Source: Pyxidicoccus parkwaysis
GTDB lineage: Bacteria; Myxococcota; Myxococcia; Myxococcales; Myxococcaceae
Assembly (NCBI RefSeq): GCF_017301735.1
Contig: NZ_CP071090.1
Span: 6,190,001-6,254,000, forward strand
DNA: 64,000 nucleotides
Reading direction: 5' to 3'
In this document: piece after piece, positions 35,823 to 43,609 of the stretch
How positions within the stretch are numbered: position 1 is the first letter of the stretch
Layout: the number at the start of each line of letters is the position of its first letter
Program-made: the position numbers and the translations under genes
The notes under the pieces: generated by a model
Told to the model about the DNA's origin: nothing
Databases searched by the model: none
What the model saw: only the letters and a program-made list of their open reading frames with translations

Positions 35823-36572
35823 ATGTTCAAGTCAGTCACTGAACGGCAGCGGGCGGGACGGCTGGGCGCGGGCGTGTGGATGTCCATCGGCGTGCACGCG
35901 GCGCTGTTCGCCGTGGTGCTGTTCATCTCCGCGAGGCCGCCGGAAGCGCCGCCCGAGCCGGAAATCGCCTGCCCCATCTTCAGGGTGCCGTCGGGCCCGA
36001 GCGTGCGGGAGGTCTCCCTGGAGCTCGCGCCGCAGCCACGGGCCAGCGCTCCGCAGGCCCAGCCGCGCCAGCGCAACCGCGTGCCCCGGACGCCCCGGCC
36101 CCTGCCGACGGAGCCGCTCCCGCCGGAGCCCACCCCGGCCCCCTCTCCGGGCGGGAATGAAGAGCGCGTGTTGACGGGCCGCATCGTGGGCAACCTCGAT
36201 GACGCCCCGGAGAGCCCGCTGCCCACCGGCCCGCTGCCCACGGGCCTCCCACCGGGGCTGGTGGGCCAGGCGCCAGTCGAAGAGCACATTCCCTTCGTCG
36301 GCGGGATGACGCCGCCGGTGCTGCTGCGCGGAGCGCCCATCGAGTACACGCCGCAGGCGCTGCAGGCCGGGGTGGAGGGCACGCTCGTCGCCCGGTGTGT
36401 CATCACCCGCGAGGGCGAGATGCGCGACTGCCGCATCCTCAAGGGCATGGCGCACATGGACGAGGCCGTGCTCCAGGCCCTCAACACGCGGCACTACAGC
36501 CCGGTGACGTTCCAGGGCAGTCCGGTGAGCGTCACCTACAACGTCACGGTCCGCCTCAAGCTGCCCCGGTAG
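35823..36572 (+). CDS. TonB-like energy-transducing protein 1
   Basis: The 249-residue protein has one N-terminal TM (VWMSIGVHAALFAVVLFISA), a long Pro-rich periplasmic spacer (PEPTPAPSPGG and similar) and a C-terminal TonB domain (GVEGTLVARCVITREGEMRD through SVTYNVTVRLKLP). It is expected to link the inner-membrane proton-motive complex to outer-membrane transporters. The ATG at 35823 has GGGAGG eight bases upstream. No ExbB, ExbD or receptor gene lies nearby. The gene is a tandem paralogue of the next one. Confidence 0.9.
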   Translation: MFKSVTERQRAGRLGAGVWMSIGVHAALFAVVLFISARPPEAPPEPEIACPIFRVPSGPSVREVSLELAPQPRASAPQAQPRQRNRVPRTPRPLPTEPLPPEPTPAPSPGGNEERVLTGRIVGNLDDAPESPLPTGPLPTGLPPGLVGQAPVEEHIPFVGGMTPPVLLRGAPIEYTPQALQAGVEGTLVARCVITREGEMRDCRILKGMAHMDEAVLQALNTRHYSPVTFQGSPVSVTYNVTVRLKLPR

Positions 36573-36603
36573 GAAGCAAAGACAGACACAGGCCCGAGTG
36601 ACG

Positions 36604-36637
36604 ACGCCCTCCTTTCCACGAGCTGGAAGGAGGGCGT
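36604..36637 (+). terminator. Hairpin terminator after TonB-like gene 1
   Basis: A 13-bp stem (arms from 36604 and ending at 36637, one bulged base) with a 7-nt loop lies 32 nt after the stop codon. It separates the two TonB-like genes into distinct transcripts. The T-run is short. Confidence 0.7.
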
Positions 36638-36716
36638 TGACGTTTCAGGGCCGCCGCCCGGGGAGCGAGCGGCCTTTCCTCATGACGGAATCGTGACCAA
36701 GAGATGGACTTCTCAC

Positions 36717-36730
36717 GGCCAATCCCTTGC
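36717..36730 (+). promoter_or_regulatory. Sigma54-like promoter of TonB-like gene 2
   Basis: The GG (36717-36718)-N10-GC (36729-36730) element, with CGGCC at -24 and TTGC at -12, matches the sigma54 layout. The predicted start near 36742 would leave a leader of about 110 nt containing the structured element. Confidence 0.5.
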
Positions 36731-36762
36731 GTCACCTGCGTAGTTTGAATGGTGCGTGGACA

Positions 36763-36830
36763 GGGCGCTCCAAAGACATCCGCCCACGCCGGCGTCCGTC
36801 CGTGGGGGATGGACGGACGCCGGGAGCGCC
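36763..36830 (+). promoter_or_regulatory. Structured leader upstream of TonB-like gene 2
   Basis: An outer 8-bp stem (36764-36771 with 36823-36830) encloses the conserved CATCCGCCCACG block and a perfect 13-bp inner hairpin (36789-36801 with 36811-36823, 9-nt loop). One base pair in each helix differs from the leader of TonB-like gene 1 by a two-sided change, so pairing is preserved. Confidence 0.65.
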
Positions 36831-36852
36831 GTCCAGGGAGGAGGCCTTCACC

Positions 36853-37605
36853 ATGTTCCAGTCGGTCATCGAGCGGCAGAGGGCAGGACGTCTTGGCACG
36901 GGGGTGTGGCTGTCCGTCGGAGCGCACGCGGCGCTCTTCGCTGCCGTGCTCTTCATCTCCTCGCGGCCCGCGGAGCTGCCGCCCGAGCCCGACAAGGACT
37001 ACACCCTCAGGCTCAACCCGGGCCCCAACCTCGCCAAGGGCACGCCCGCTCCCGCCACGCCGAAGCAGGCCGTCGCGCCGAAGCCCCGCCCGCGCAACAA
37101 GGACCGCATCCCCACGCAGGTGAAGCCGCTGCCGATGGACCCGCCGCCCGCGGTGGACCCCACCCCGCCCGACTCCAGCTCCACCGATGAAGTGGCGGAC
37201 CCGGGGGACGGCGTCGTCGGTGGAGACCCCAACGGCGACCCGAACAGCACCACCATCGGCGTGCCGCTCATCCCCGGCCTCACGGGCGGCTCGGGCACGG
37301 GCCCCACGGGCACGGAGGTGCTCCCCTTCGGCCAGGGCATGACGCCGCCCACGCAGGTGCGCGTCACCCCCATCGACTACACGCCCGCGGCGCGCGAGGC
37401 CGGCGTGGAGGGCACGCTCATCGCGAAGTGCGTCATCACGCGTGAAGGCGAGGTGCGTGACTGCCGCGTCATCAAGGGCCTGCCTCACATGGACGAGGCC
37501 GTGGTGGACGCACTGGAGACCTGGCGCTACCGCCCCGTCACGTACCAGGGCAGGGCGGTGAGCGTGTCCTACGTCTTCACCTTGCGGCTCAAGATGCCCC
37601 GGTAG
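36853..37605 (+). CDS. TonB-like energy-transducing protein 2
   Basis: The 250-residue protein is a paralogue of the previous gene. The first 30 residues are nearly the same (MFQSVIERQRAGRLGTGVW), with one TM, and the C-terminal TonB domain is well conserved (GVEGTLIAKCVITREGEVRDCRVIKGLPHMDEAV). The spacer differs: it is Pro-rich with an Asp/Gly-rich stretch (ADPGDGVVGGDPNGDPNS). Divergence in the spacer with conserved ends suggests partners with different geometry. The ATG is preceded by GGGAGGAGG. Confidence 0.9.
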   Translation: MFQSVIERQRAGRLGTGVWLSVGAHAALFAAVLFISSRPAELPPEPDKDYTLRLNPGPNLAKGTPAPATPKQAVAPKPRPRNKDRIPTQVKPLPMDPPPAVDPTPPDSSSTDEVADPGDGVVGGDPNGDPNSTTIGVPLIPGLTGGSGTGPTGTEVLPFGQGMTPPTQVRVTPIDYTPAAREAGVEGTLIAKCVITREGEVRDCRVIKGLPHMDEAVVDALETWRYRPVTYQGRAVSVSYVFTLRLKMPR

Positions 37606-37680
37606 TCACTCACGGGTCGATGCCGCCCACCGGCACCAGCATGTGGCGCTGGCGGACGGCATCGTCCACCGTGACAGGGC

Positions 37681-37950
37681 TCACCGCGCCTGGGAGGCGG
37701 GGGCGAGCTCGAGCGGGTTGAGCGCACATTCTTCGAGGCACGCAATCAGCTCGGCCCTGCACACCTCGGGCGGCTGCGTCGCACGAACGATGCAGAAGTT
37801 GTATCGGGCATTGCAGCCCCCCTCGCACCGCGACACAGCCTGACCCGCCACTTCTTCCGACGAGAGGCCTTCTTCCATTCCGGAGCCGCCGCAGCCCGTC
37901 AGCAGCCCCACGACCAGCATCACGCCCATGCCCCATGTCTTCGCTTGCAT
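37681..37950 (-). CDS. Small cysteine-rich lipoprotein
   Basis: The 89-residue protein starts at an ATG at 37950 with AGGAG upstream. It has a type II signal peptide (MGVMLVVGLLTGC) and a mature part with six further cysteines in CEGGCNARYNFC, VCRAELIACLEEC. The Cys spacing suggests three disulphides or a metal site. I do not recognise a family. It converges with the second TonB-like gene. Confidence 0.7.
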   Translation of the reverse strand: MQAKTWGMGVMLVVGLLTGCGGSGMEEGLSSEEVAGQAVSRCEGGCNARYNFCIVRATQPPEVCRAELIACLEECALNPLELAPASQAR

Positions 37951-38037
37951 GTGTTTCTCCTGGAGAGCCTTTCCGGATGAAAGGGGACCCAGGATAGTGG
38001 GAGATGCCATCCAGTTGCATGCTGATGGGCGGGCGCC

Positions 38038-39123
38038 TCAGCCCTCCAGGTCGTCCGGCGTCAGCCCCGCGGCCTCGAGGTCGAGCTGCTCCAGCGGGAT
38101 GCGCTGGATGTGCGTCCGGGGGTGGTCGACCTTGTCCTCGTACTTGTCCGAGCCGCTCTCGTACGTCACCCAGACCTCACCATCGATGATGTTCAGGCCC
38201 TGCGCATACGGGTCGATCAACCCGTTGCTGATGTCGTGCCGGTCGTCGATGTCCGCCGTGAAGTTCTGTTCGTCGAACGGCTGGTAGATCAGCTCGTGCT
38301 TGCCGGTGGTGAACATCAAGGCGCCATCGACGACCGCAATCCCCTGCGCCTGGTCGGGCGCGCGGATGGGGCCATCCGGGGGAGACTCGAGCTCGCCCGT
38401 GGTCTCGTCGATTTTGTAACGCCACACCGCGCCCGCCTTGCCGTCACCGTCTTCGCTGTACCCGCCAACGTACGCGTAGCCGTCCTTCACGGTCATGTAG
38501 CTGCCGTTCGAGATCAGCCCGGTGTCCGGGTCCGCGGGGTCGACCGTGTCACCGGGCACGGGCATCACCTGCGACGGCTCGGCGCGGGTCCCTTCCCTGG
38601 CAGCCCGTTCGATTTCCTCGCGGGTATAGACATACACACCGTCCGTGTCGGAGACGTAGACGTGGTCGCCGTCCGTCGAGACGCCTCCGCCATGAGAAGG
38701 CGGCGGGAACTCGCCCTTCCCGCCCAGCTTCACCTGGAGCGTCTCCTCTCCGGTGTTCTTGTTCTGGATGGAGAGCAACACGTCGGACTTGCCGTCGCAC
38801 TGCTCGTCGTTCTCCTTGTAGTACGTGGTGAGCACCTCGCCGCGCCCGGCGTCGTAGCCCTGGCCCTGCGGAGTCCACCCGGTGTCGAGGTGCACCAACT
38901 CCGGCCCGATGGGAGGAAGGATGCGCTCGAGGAACGGGGGAAGAACGGGGGGCGCCTTGCCGCTACCGTCGAGGCTCATCGGGGTCGCCTGGGCCGTGTC
39001 GAAGCCGTCCTGGGCGTAGGAGGCCGGCGCGGGCGGAGTCGCCGCCGGAGTGGCAGTCGTCGTCGGCTGGGAGGACGTCGTCGAAACGGCGGGGACGAAC
39101 CGGCGAATGAGCGAGCTGATCAT
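38038..39123 (-). CDS. Beta-propeller-like protein of unknown function
   Basis: The 361-residue protein starts at an ATG at 39123 with GGAGAGG upstream. It has a Ser/Thr/Pro/Ala-rich, disordered N-terminus (SSQPTTTATPAATPPAPASY) and then repeated strands of propeller type such as GGGVSTDGDHVYVSDTDGVYVY, YMTVKDGYAYVGGYSEDGDG and GIAVVDGALMFTTG. There is no classical signal peptide. Low-complexity N-termini ahead of a folded domain are frequent in myxobacterial secreted or effector-like proteins. It is divergent from the TIR-NB-ARC gene across a palindrome-rich region. Confidence 0.7.
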   Translation of the reverse strand: MISSLIRRFVPAVSTTSSQPTTTATPAATPPAPASYAQDGFDTAQATPMSLDGSGKAPPVLPPFLERILPPIGPELVHLDTGWTPQGQGYDAGRGEVLTTYYKENDEQCDGKSDVLLSIQNKNTGEETLQVKLGGKGEFPPPSHGGGVSTDGDHVYVSDTDGVYVYTREEIERAAREGTRAEPSQVMPVPGDTVDPADPDTGLISNGSYMTVKDGYAYVGGYSEDGDGKAGAVWRYKIDETTGELESPPDGPIRAPDQAQGIAVVDGALMFTTGKHELIYQPFDEQNFTADIDDRHDISNGLIDPYAQGLNIIDGEVWVTYESGSDKYEDKVDHPRTHIQRIPLEQLDLEAAGLTPDDLEG

Positions 39124-39142
39124 GGGGACCTCTCCGATCTCA

Positions 39143-39179
39143 GGGGTACATCTTTGCGGCGTACCCCTGGGTACGCAAA
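39143..39179. promoter_or_regulatory. Palindrome cluster upstream of the propeller gene
   Basis: Three GGGGTAC/GTACCC half-sites lie in 37 bases: GGGGTAC (39143-39149), GTACCC (39161-39166) and GGGTAC (39169-39174), the last two flanked by TTTGC and GCAAA. The arms can pair in two competing ways. It is 20 nt upstream of the propeller start and in the divergent region shared with the TIR gene, so it may be an operator for either or both. Confidence 0.55.
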
Positions 39180-39317
39180 TCACCCCGAACGGGTTACAGC
39201 GTCCCCCCAAGCGTGGGCAGGGCTGAAGCCACGAGAGGCGCGCCTGACGACTGAGGCAGCAGGCTCGAACCGCCGAACGCTTCACAAGCAATCCCCGGAT
39301 GCGCTCTTGTCAGACAT

Positions 39318-42164
39318 GTGGCGCAACCCATCTTCATCTCCTACGCACGCGACAGTGCCAAGACCGCGGCCCTCGCGCTGCATGAAGCGCTGGGTGGGGA
39401 CGTCGCGTTCCTGGACTCCCGCGACCTGGAGCCTGGCCTCCCGTTTCCCGAGGAGCTGCTGGACGCAATCCTGGGCTCGCGCGTGGCGGTCCTCTTCGTG
39501 GACGAGCGCTACCTCCAGCGCTGGTATTGCGTCTGGGAGCTCCGCTCCGCGCTCCAACCCCACCTGTTGCTCCCAGCGAGCGCGCCCGAGGCGACGAAGC
39601 AGTCAGCGTTGGCGCACATCATCGTCGCCCGGAGTGGAGACGCCGCCACCCTGGAGCGCCTTCCGCCGCAACTCCGGACCCGGACCTGGCCAGAACAGAA
39701 GGACACCGCCGCGCTGAAGACCCTGGCACTCGAGCTCCTGGCCAGGTCGCCACTCTCCCTGGGCGAGCGCCTGTCCCAGGTGGAGAACCTGGCGACGCTG
39801 CGAACCCGGCTGCTGGCGGAGACGGCCATCCCCTCTCCCAGGCTGCTGGCCGGGATTCCGCAGTTTCCATACGACCTGGAGCCATCCATCCAGCATCGCT
39901 TCGTTGGCCGGGAGAATGAGCTGTGGCGCATCGACCTCGTCCTCTCCCTGCGCTCTGGAGAACCCTCTGCCGCGGCGCTGACCACGGGGCTGGAGGGCGG
40001 TGGAGGTGTCGGCAAGACGCGCCTCGCGCTGGAGTATTTCCACCGGTTCGGCCCCCGCAGGTTCCCCGGGGGCCTGTTCTGGGTGGATGCGGATGTCAGC
40101 GACAACAGATTGGAAGAGCAGCTCCACGGCATCCTCCGGGAGCTCGACCCGAGCGCTCCACCGCTGAGGGTCTTCCGCGAGCAGGAGCTGCCGGTCTCGA
40201 AAGCGCTGGCACAGGCCCTGAACCGGCAAGCCCCCGGGCGCCCCATCCTCTATGTCGTCGACAACATCCCCGAGCCTCCAGCGGGCACACCGCCCGGGAA
40301 GCTCCAGACCTGGTGCCCCGCCCCCTCCAAGGTGGCGCTCCTCGTTACGTCGCGCTTCCGCTTCTCCATCGCGGACAAGAGCCTCGCGGCCGTCCAGGTA
40401 GACAGCCTCTCTCCAGAGAGTGCCGTGCTCCTGCTCACCGACGGCGTCGGCACCACGGCGCTCCAACCGTCCGAGTGGGAGCACATCGCTGCATGGGTGG
40501 GCCACCTGCCTCTCGCACTCCAGCTCTTGAATGGCGCGATGACCGCAGGGGGACTCTCTCCGGCCGAGCTCCTTGCCCGCAGCAGGACAGAGGGCATCAC
40601 CGAAGAACTGGATCGGCAGATGGAGGCGCTCCACGGCACGGTGAGCGCCGACATGCTCCGGGGCGTCACCGAGGCTTTCCTCCTCTCCTATCGGAAGCTC
40701 TCCTCTGCCCAGCAATTGGCCACTCGACTCCTGGCCCAACTCGCCCCCGACCCGATTCCGGATGCAATGCTGAATCAATTGGGACCGGGATTGATGACAG
40801 CGGAGATTCGCAACTCGCTCCGGGCGCGCTCCTTCGTGGGCCCGGCTGGCAGCGGCGGAGTACCACTGTTCGGAGTGATGCACCGGGTGCTCGCCGACTT
40901 CCTGCGAGGGATGGCCGACGACTTCGATGCGGAGCTGCACCAGGCCTGTGAGGCGCTCATTCGGGTGATGGGGCAGGCCGACGCAGCGGATACCGCGAAC
41001 TGGCCGTTGCTCAACGCCTGCCTCCCGCACGCGGAGCAACTCTTCGAACGCGCGGAAGCGTCATCGAACGAAGTCCTGGCCCGGGATGCCATCCGGCTGG
41101 GTCTGGGTACTAGCGGCTTCCTGGCGGAGCGCGGTCTCCCCCGTGAAGCGCTGCGTCTGGGAAAGCGTGTCCTCGCGCAGGCCGAGGAGTTGCTTGGAAC
41201 GGAGCACCCGCTCACCCTGAGCGCCAAAGGCAATCTCGGATTGGTGATGCACGAGGCCAGCGACGCTCGTGGCGCACTCGCTCTACAAGAGCAGGTGCGG
41301 GACGCCTACACCCGAACGGTGGGCCCGGAGCACCCCGACACCCTCGTCGCGCTGAACAACCTCGCCGGCACGCTCGAAGTCCTCGGTGAGGTGGACAGGG
41401 CGCTCCAATACCTGGAGCAGGTGGTCTCTGTCCGGCGCCGGATCCTGGGTGATGCCCATCTGGACACCCTCGTCGCCATCAACAATCTCGCCACGCTGCT
41501 CCAACGGGCTGGACGAACGCGAGAGGCCCGAGCACTCCAGCAGCAACTCCTGGAGCAGCAGACGCCTCTACTCGGGGAGGAGCATCCCCATACGCTCAAG
41601 GCGAAGAGCAATCTCGGGCGATACATCCTGGAGGACACGTCGAACAGGGATGAAAAGAGCATCGCTCAAGCTCGAAGCATCTTCGAATCGGTGCTCACCG
41701 CCAGACGACGACTCCTGGGGGAACGCCACCCAGACACGCTCGAGGCGCTCAGCAACCTTGCTGCGGCAATCTTCATCCAGGGGGATCCCAGGACCGCGAG
41801 CGAGCTTCAGGAGAAAGCGCTCGCCCTGCTCGTGGAGGTCCTCGGCGAACACTCGTACGTAGCCCTGATCTCGAGACGGGACCTGGCGGAGACACTGAAG
41901 GCCCTGAATGACTATCGCGGTGCACGCACACAGTACGAGCGCGCGCTCGCCTCCAGCAAACTGCTCCACGGCCCGAAACATCCAACCACGACGTTCATCG
42001 CCTGGCAGCTCTTCGAGATGTGCTGCGCCCTGCGAGATGACGCCGGGGCGGATTCGGTGCTGAACATGGAGCTTCGCTGGCTGCTGGACCAGGATCCCGA
42101 GCAGCTTCCGCCTGAACAGCAGGAGATTGGACTGCGATTGGTCCGGCTGTCTGGCATTTCTTGA
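39318..42164 (+). CDS. TIR-NB-ARC-TPR protein (STAND NTPase, bacterial NLR-like)
   Basis: The 948-residue protein starts with a TIR domain (1-135): FISYARDS, DSRDLEPG and YLQRWYCVWEL, with E74 at the position of the catalytic glutamate of TIR NADases. A NB-ARC-type STAND ATPase follows (about 195-500): Walker A GGGGVGKT (about 230), Walker B ILYVVDN, the sensor LLVTSRFRF and GHLPLALQLLNG. The C-terminus (about 590-900) is kinesin-light-chain-type TPRs (HPDTLVALNNLA repeated). Proteins of this build detect invaders or damage through their repeats and trigger NAD+ depletion. The GTG start has a weak ribosome site. Codon use appears less GC-biased than in neighbours. Confidence 0.92.
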   Translation: MAQPIFISYARDSAKTAALALHEALGGDVAFLDSRDLEPGLPFPEELLDAILGSRVAVLFVDERYLQRWYCVWELRSALQPHLLLPASAPEATKQSALAHIIVARSGDAATLERLPPQLRTRTWPEQKDTAALKTLALELLARSPLSLGERLSQVENLATLRTRLLAETAIPSPRLLAGIPQFPYDLEPSIQHRFVGRENELWRIDLVLSLRSGEPSAAALTTGLEGGGGVGKTRLALEYFHRFGPRRFPGGLFWVDADVSDNRLEEQLHGILRELDPSAPPLRVFREQELPVSKALAQALNRQAPGRPILYVVDNIPEPPAGTPPGKLQTWCPAPSKVALLVTSRFRFSIADKSLAAVQVDSLSPESAVLLLTDGVGTTALQPSEWEHIAAWVGHLPLALQLLNGAMTAGGLSPAELLARSRTEGITEELDRQMEALHGTVSADMLRGVTEAFLLSYRKLSSAQQLATRLLAQLAPDPIPDAMLNQLGPGLMTAEIRNSLRARSFVGPAGSGGVPLFGVMHRVLADFLRGMADDFDAELHQACEALIRVMGQADAADTANWPLLNACLPHAEQLFERAEASSNEVLARDAIRLGLGTSGFLAERGLPREALRLGKRVLAQAEELLGTEHPLTLSAKGNLGLVMHEASDARGALALQEQVRDAYTRTVGPEHPDTLVALNNLAGTLEVLGEVDRALQYLEQVVSVRRRILGDAHLDTLVAINNLATLLQRAGRTREARALQQQLLEQQTPLLGEEHPHTLKAKSNLGRYILEDTSNRDEKSIAQARSIFESVLTARRRLLGERHPDTLEALSNLAAAIFIQGDPRTASELQEKALALLVEVLGEHSYVALISRRDLAETLKALNDYRGARTQYERALASSKLLHGPKHPTTTFIAWQLFEMCCALRDDAGADSVLNMELRWLLDQDPEQLPPEQQEIGLRLVRLSGIS

Positions 42165-42184
42165 GTGAATCACGGAGAACGGGC

Positions 42185-43483
42185 ATGCCCCTTCCTCATG
42201 AAACCCCGCCGCAAGAATCCGGTCCCGAGAGTCCGAAGGTAGAATTGGAGCTGGCGGGCCTGCCTCGGGAGCGTGACAAACCATTGCTCAGGTTTGCCTG
42301 GTGTGGCTGGGTGCTCACCGGCATCGTGGGCCTGTCCTACCTGGGCCCCGCGAAGTTCGTGTGGTTTCTCATCAACATTCCCCAGCTCTTCGCTGATTTC
42401 GATGCGCCCTCGCTCGCATTCGTGGTGCTCTTCCGCATCCTTGTCATTCCAACCTTGTATCTTGCGGTCGGCGTGTCCCTCCTACGGAGGACCCTGACCG
42501 GGCAACGGGCTCGAAAGGCGCTGAGGTCCGGTGAACTGGTCGTCTTCCTGCGTTCGTTCGCGCGCGAGCGAGACGCCGTCCAGGCGCGGTACGCCGCGCC
42601 CTCGCACTGGCTTTGGAGCATGCTATGGGGTTCGCGCACCCCCGAGTCCCAGGCGTTCGATGTCTGGCTGGCACCCTGGATCGAGTCTATCGCCCCCATG
42701 GTGGCCCTTGGCAATCCACGAGACTGGTTGCCGAGTGATGGTGCTCGCAAGCTGTATCCCGAGGATGCGGACTGGCAGCAACTGGTCGGGACCCTGCTCA
42801 GGAAGTCGCGGGTGGTGCTCATCCAGGCGGGAGCGTCGTCAGGGCTGGATTGGGAGCTGGACTACCTGCGACAGAACGTCCCGCCGCGAAAGGTCTTCGT
42901 GCTCCTCGAGCCCGGCGTGCGCGACGCGACGCGCTGGGAAGCACTGCGAAGCAGGTTCGCCGGGCAGGGATGGAACCTGCCGGAGTTGGCCCCGGAACCA
43001 GGAGCACTCATTGCTTTCAGTGAGACCCGCCATGGACGCTTCTTGCGCGAGCGCCTGGTCCACCCCGACGACTACACGAGGGCCATTTCCAATGCCCTTG
43101 CGAGTGGCAACGCTTCGCGCATTTTCAATACCGTCGACAAACACGCGCTCGTCGCATGGAAGCGCTCCCTGTTGACCAATGTCTTCAGCGGAGGCCTGAG
43201 CGGCTGCCTTCTCGTCCTGACAACCCTCGCCTTCACGCTGTACGCCGCGTATTCCATCATCGAGCCCATCGTCCGCTCCTTGTTGCGACAGGGAGTGGAG
43301 ATGCAGAGCCGGGTCGGAGATGGAAACAGGCCTGGCATGACCATTCTCGCGATCCCCGCTGTGGCACTGGGGTTTCTCTTCTTCCAACTCGTCGCCCCCA
43401 TGTTCTACCGACTGCACCGGCTCATGAACCACACACAGGGTACCGAGCAGAATCCTCCTTCCTCCGGGCCAGACGGCGCATAG
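42185..43483 (+). CDS. Four-TM protein with a Rossmann-like cytosolic domain, TIR-STAND partner
   Basis: The 432-residue protein has two N-terminal TMs (about 33-60 and 70-95), a soluble domain (about 105-300) and two C-terminal TMs (about 330-355 and 385-410). The soluble part contains ELVVFLRSFARERD, VALGNPRDWLPSDGARKLY, DWQQLVGTLLRKSRVVLIQ and GASSGLDWELDYL (E224). These alternating strands and the W-E-L block recall TIR/SLOG-type nucleotide-sensing domains, but the identity is inferred. The ATG at 42185 has GGAG upstream; a TTG at 42161 overlaps the stop of the TIR gene, so coupling is tight either way. It may be a membrane effector or a sensor of the TIR product. Confidence 0.8.
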   Translation: MPLPHETPPQESGPESPKVELELAGLPRERDKPLLRFAWCGWVLTGIVGLSYLGPAKFVWFLINIPQLFADFDAPSLAFVVLFRILVIPTLYLAVGVSLLRRTLTGQRARKALRSGELVVFLRSFARERDAVQARYAAPSHWLWSMLWGSRTPESQAFDVWLAPWIESIAPMVALGNPRDWLPSDGARKLYPEDADWQQLVGTLLRKSRVVLIQAGASSGLDWELDYLRQNVPPRKVFVLLEPGVRDATRWEALRSRFAGQGWNLPELAPEPGALIAFSETRHGRFLRERLVHPDDYTRAISNALASGNASRIFNTVDKHALVAWKRSLLTNVFSGGLSGCLLVLTTLAFTLYAAYSIIEPIVRSLLRQGVEMQSRVGDGNRPGMTILAIPAVALGFLFFQLVAPMFYRLHRLMNHTQGTEQNPPSSGPDGA

Positions 43484-43609
43484 AAGAAGATGCGCACAGG
43501 ATGGCTTCGGCCCAGCTCACGACGAAGCACGTGAGGCTGAAGCTCATGCCGTGTCTTGACATGCAGCCGGACTGGAAACTCAGCCTCCTCGCAGGTATTC
43601 CCCTCGGGA

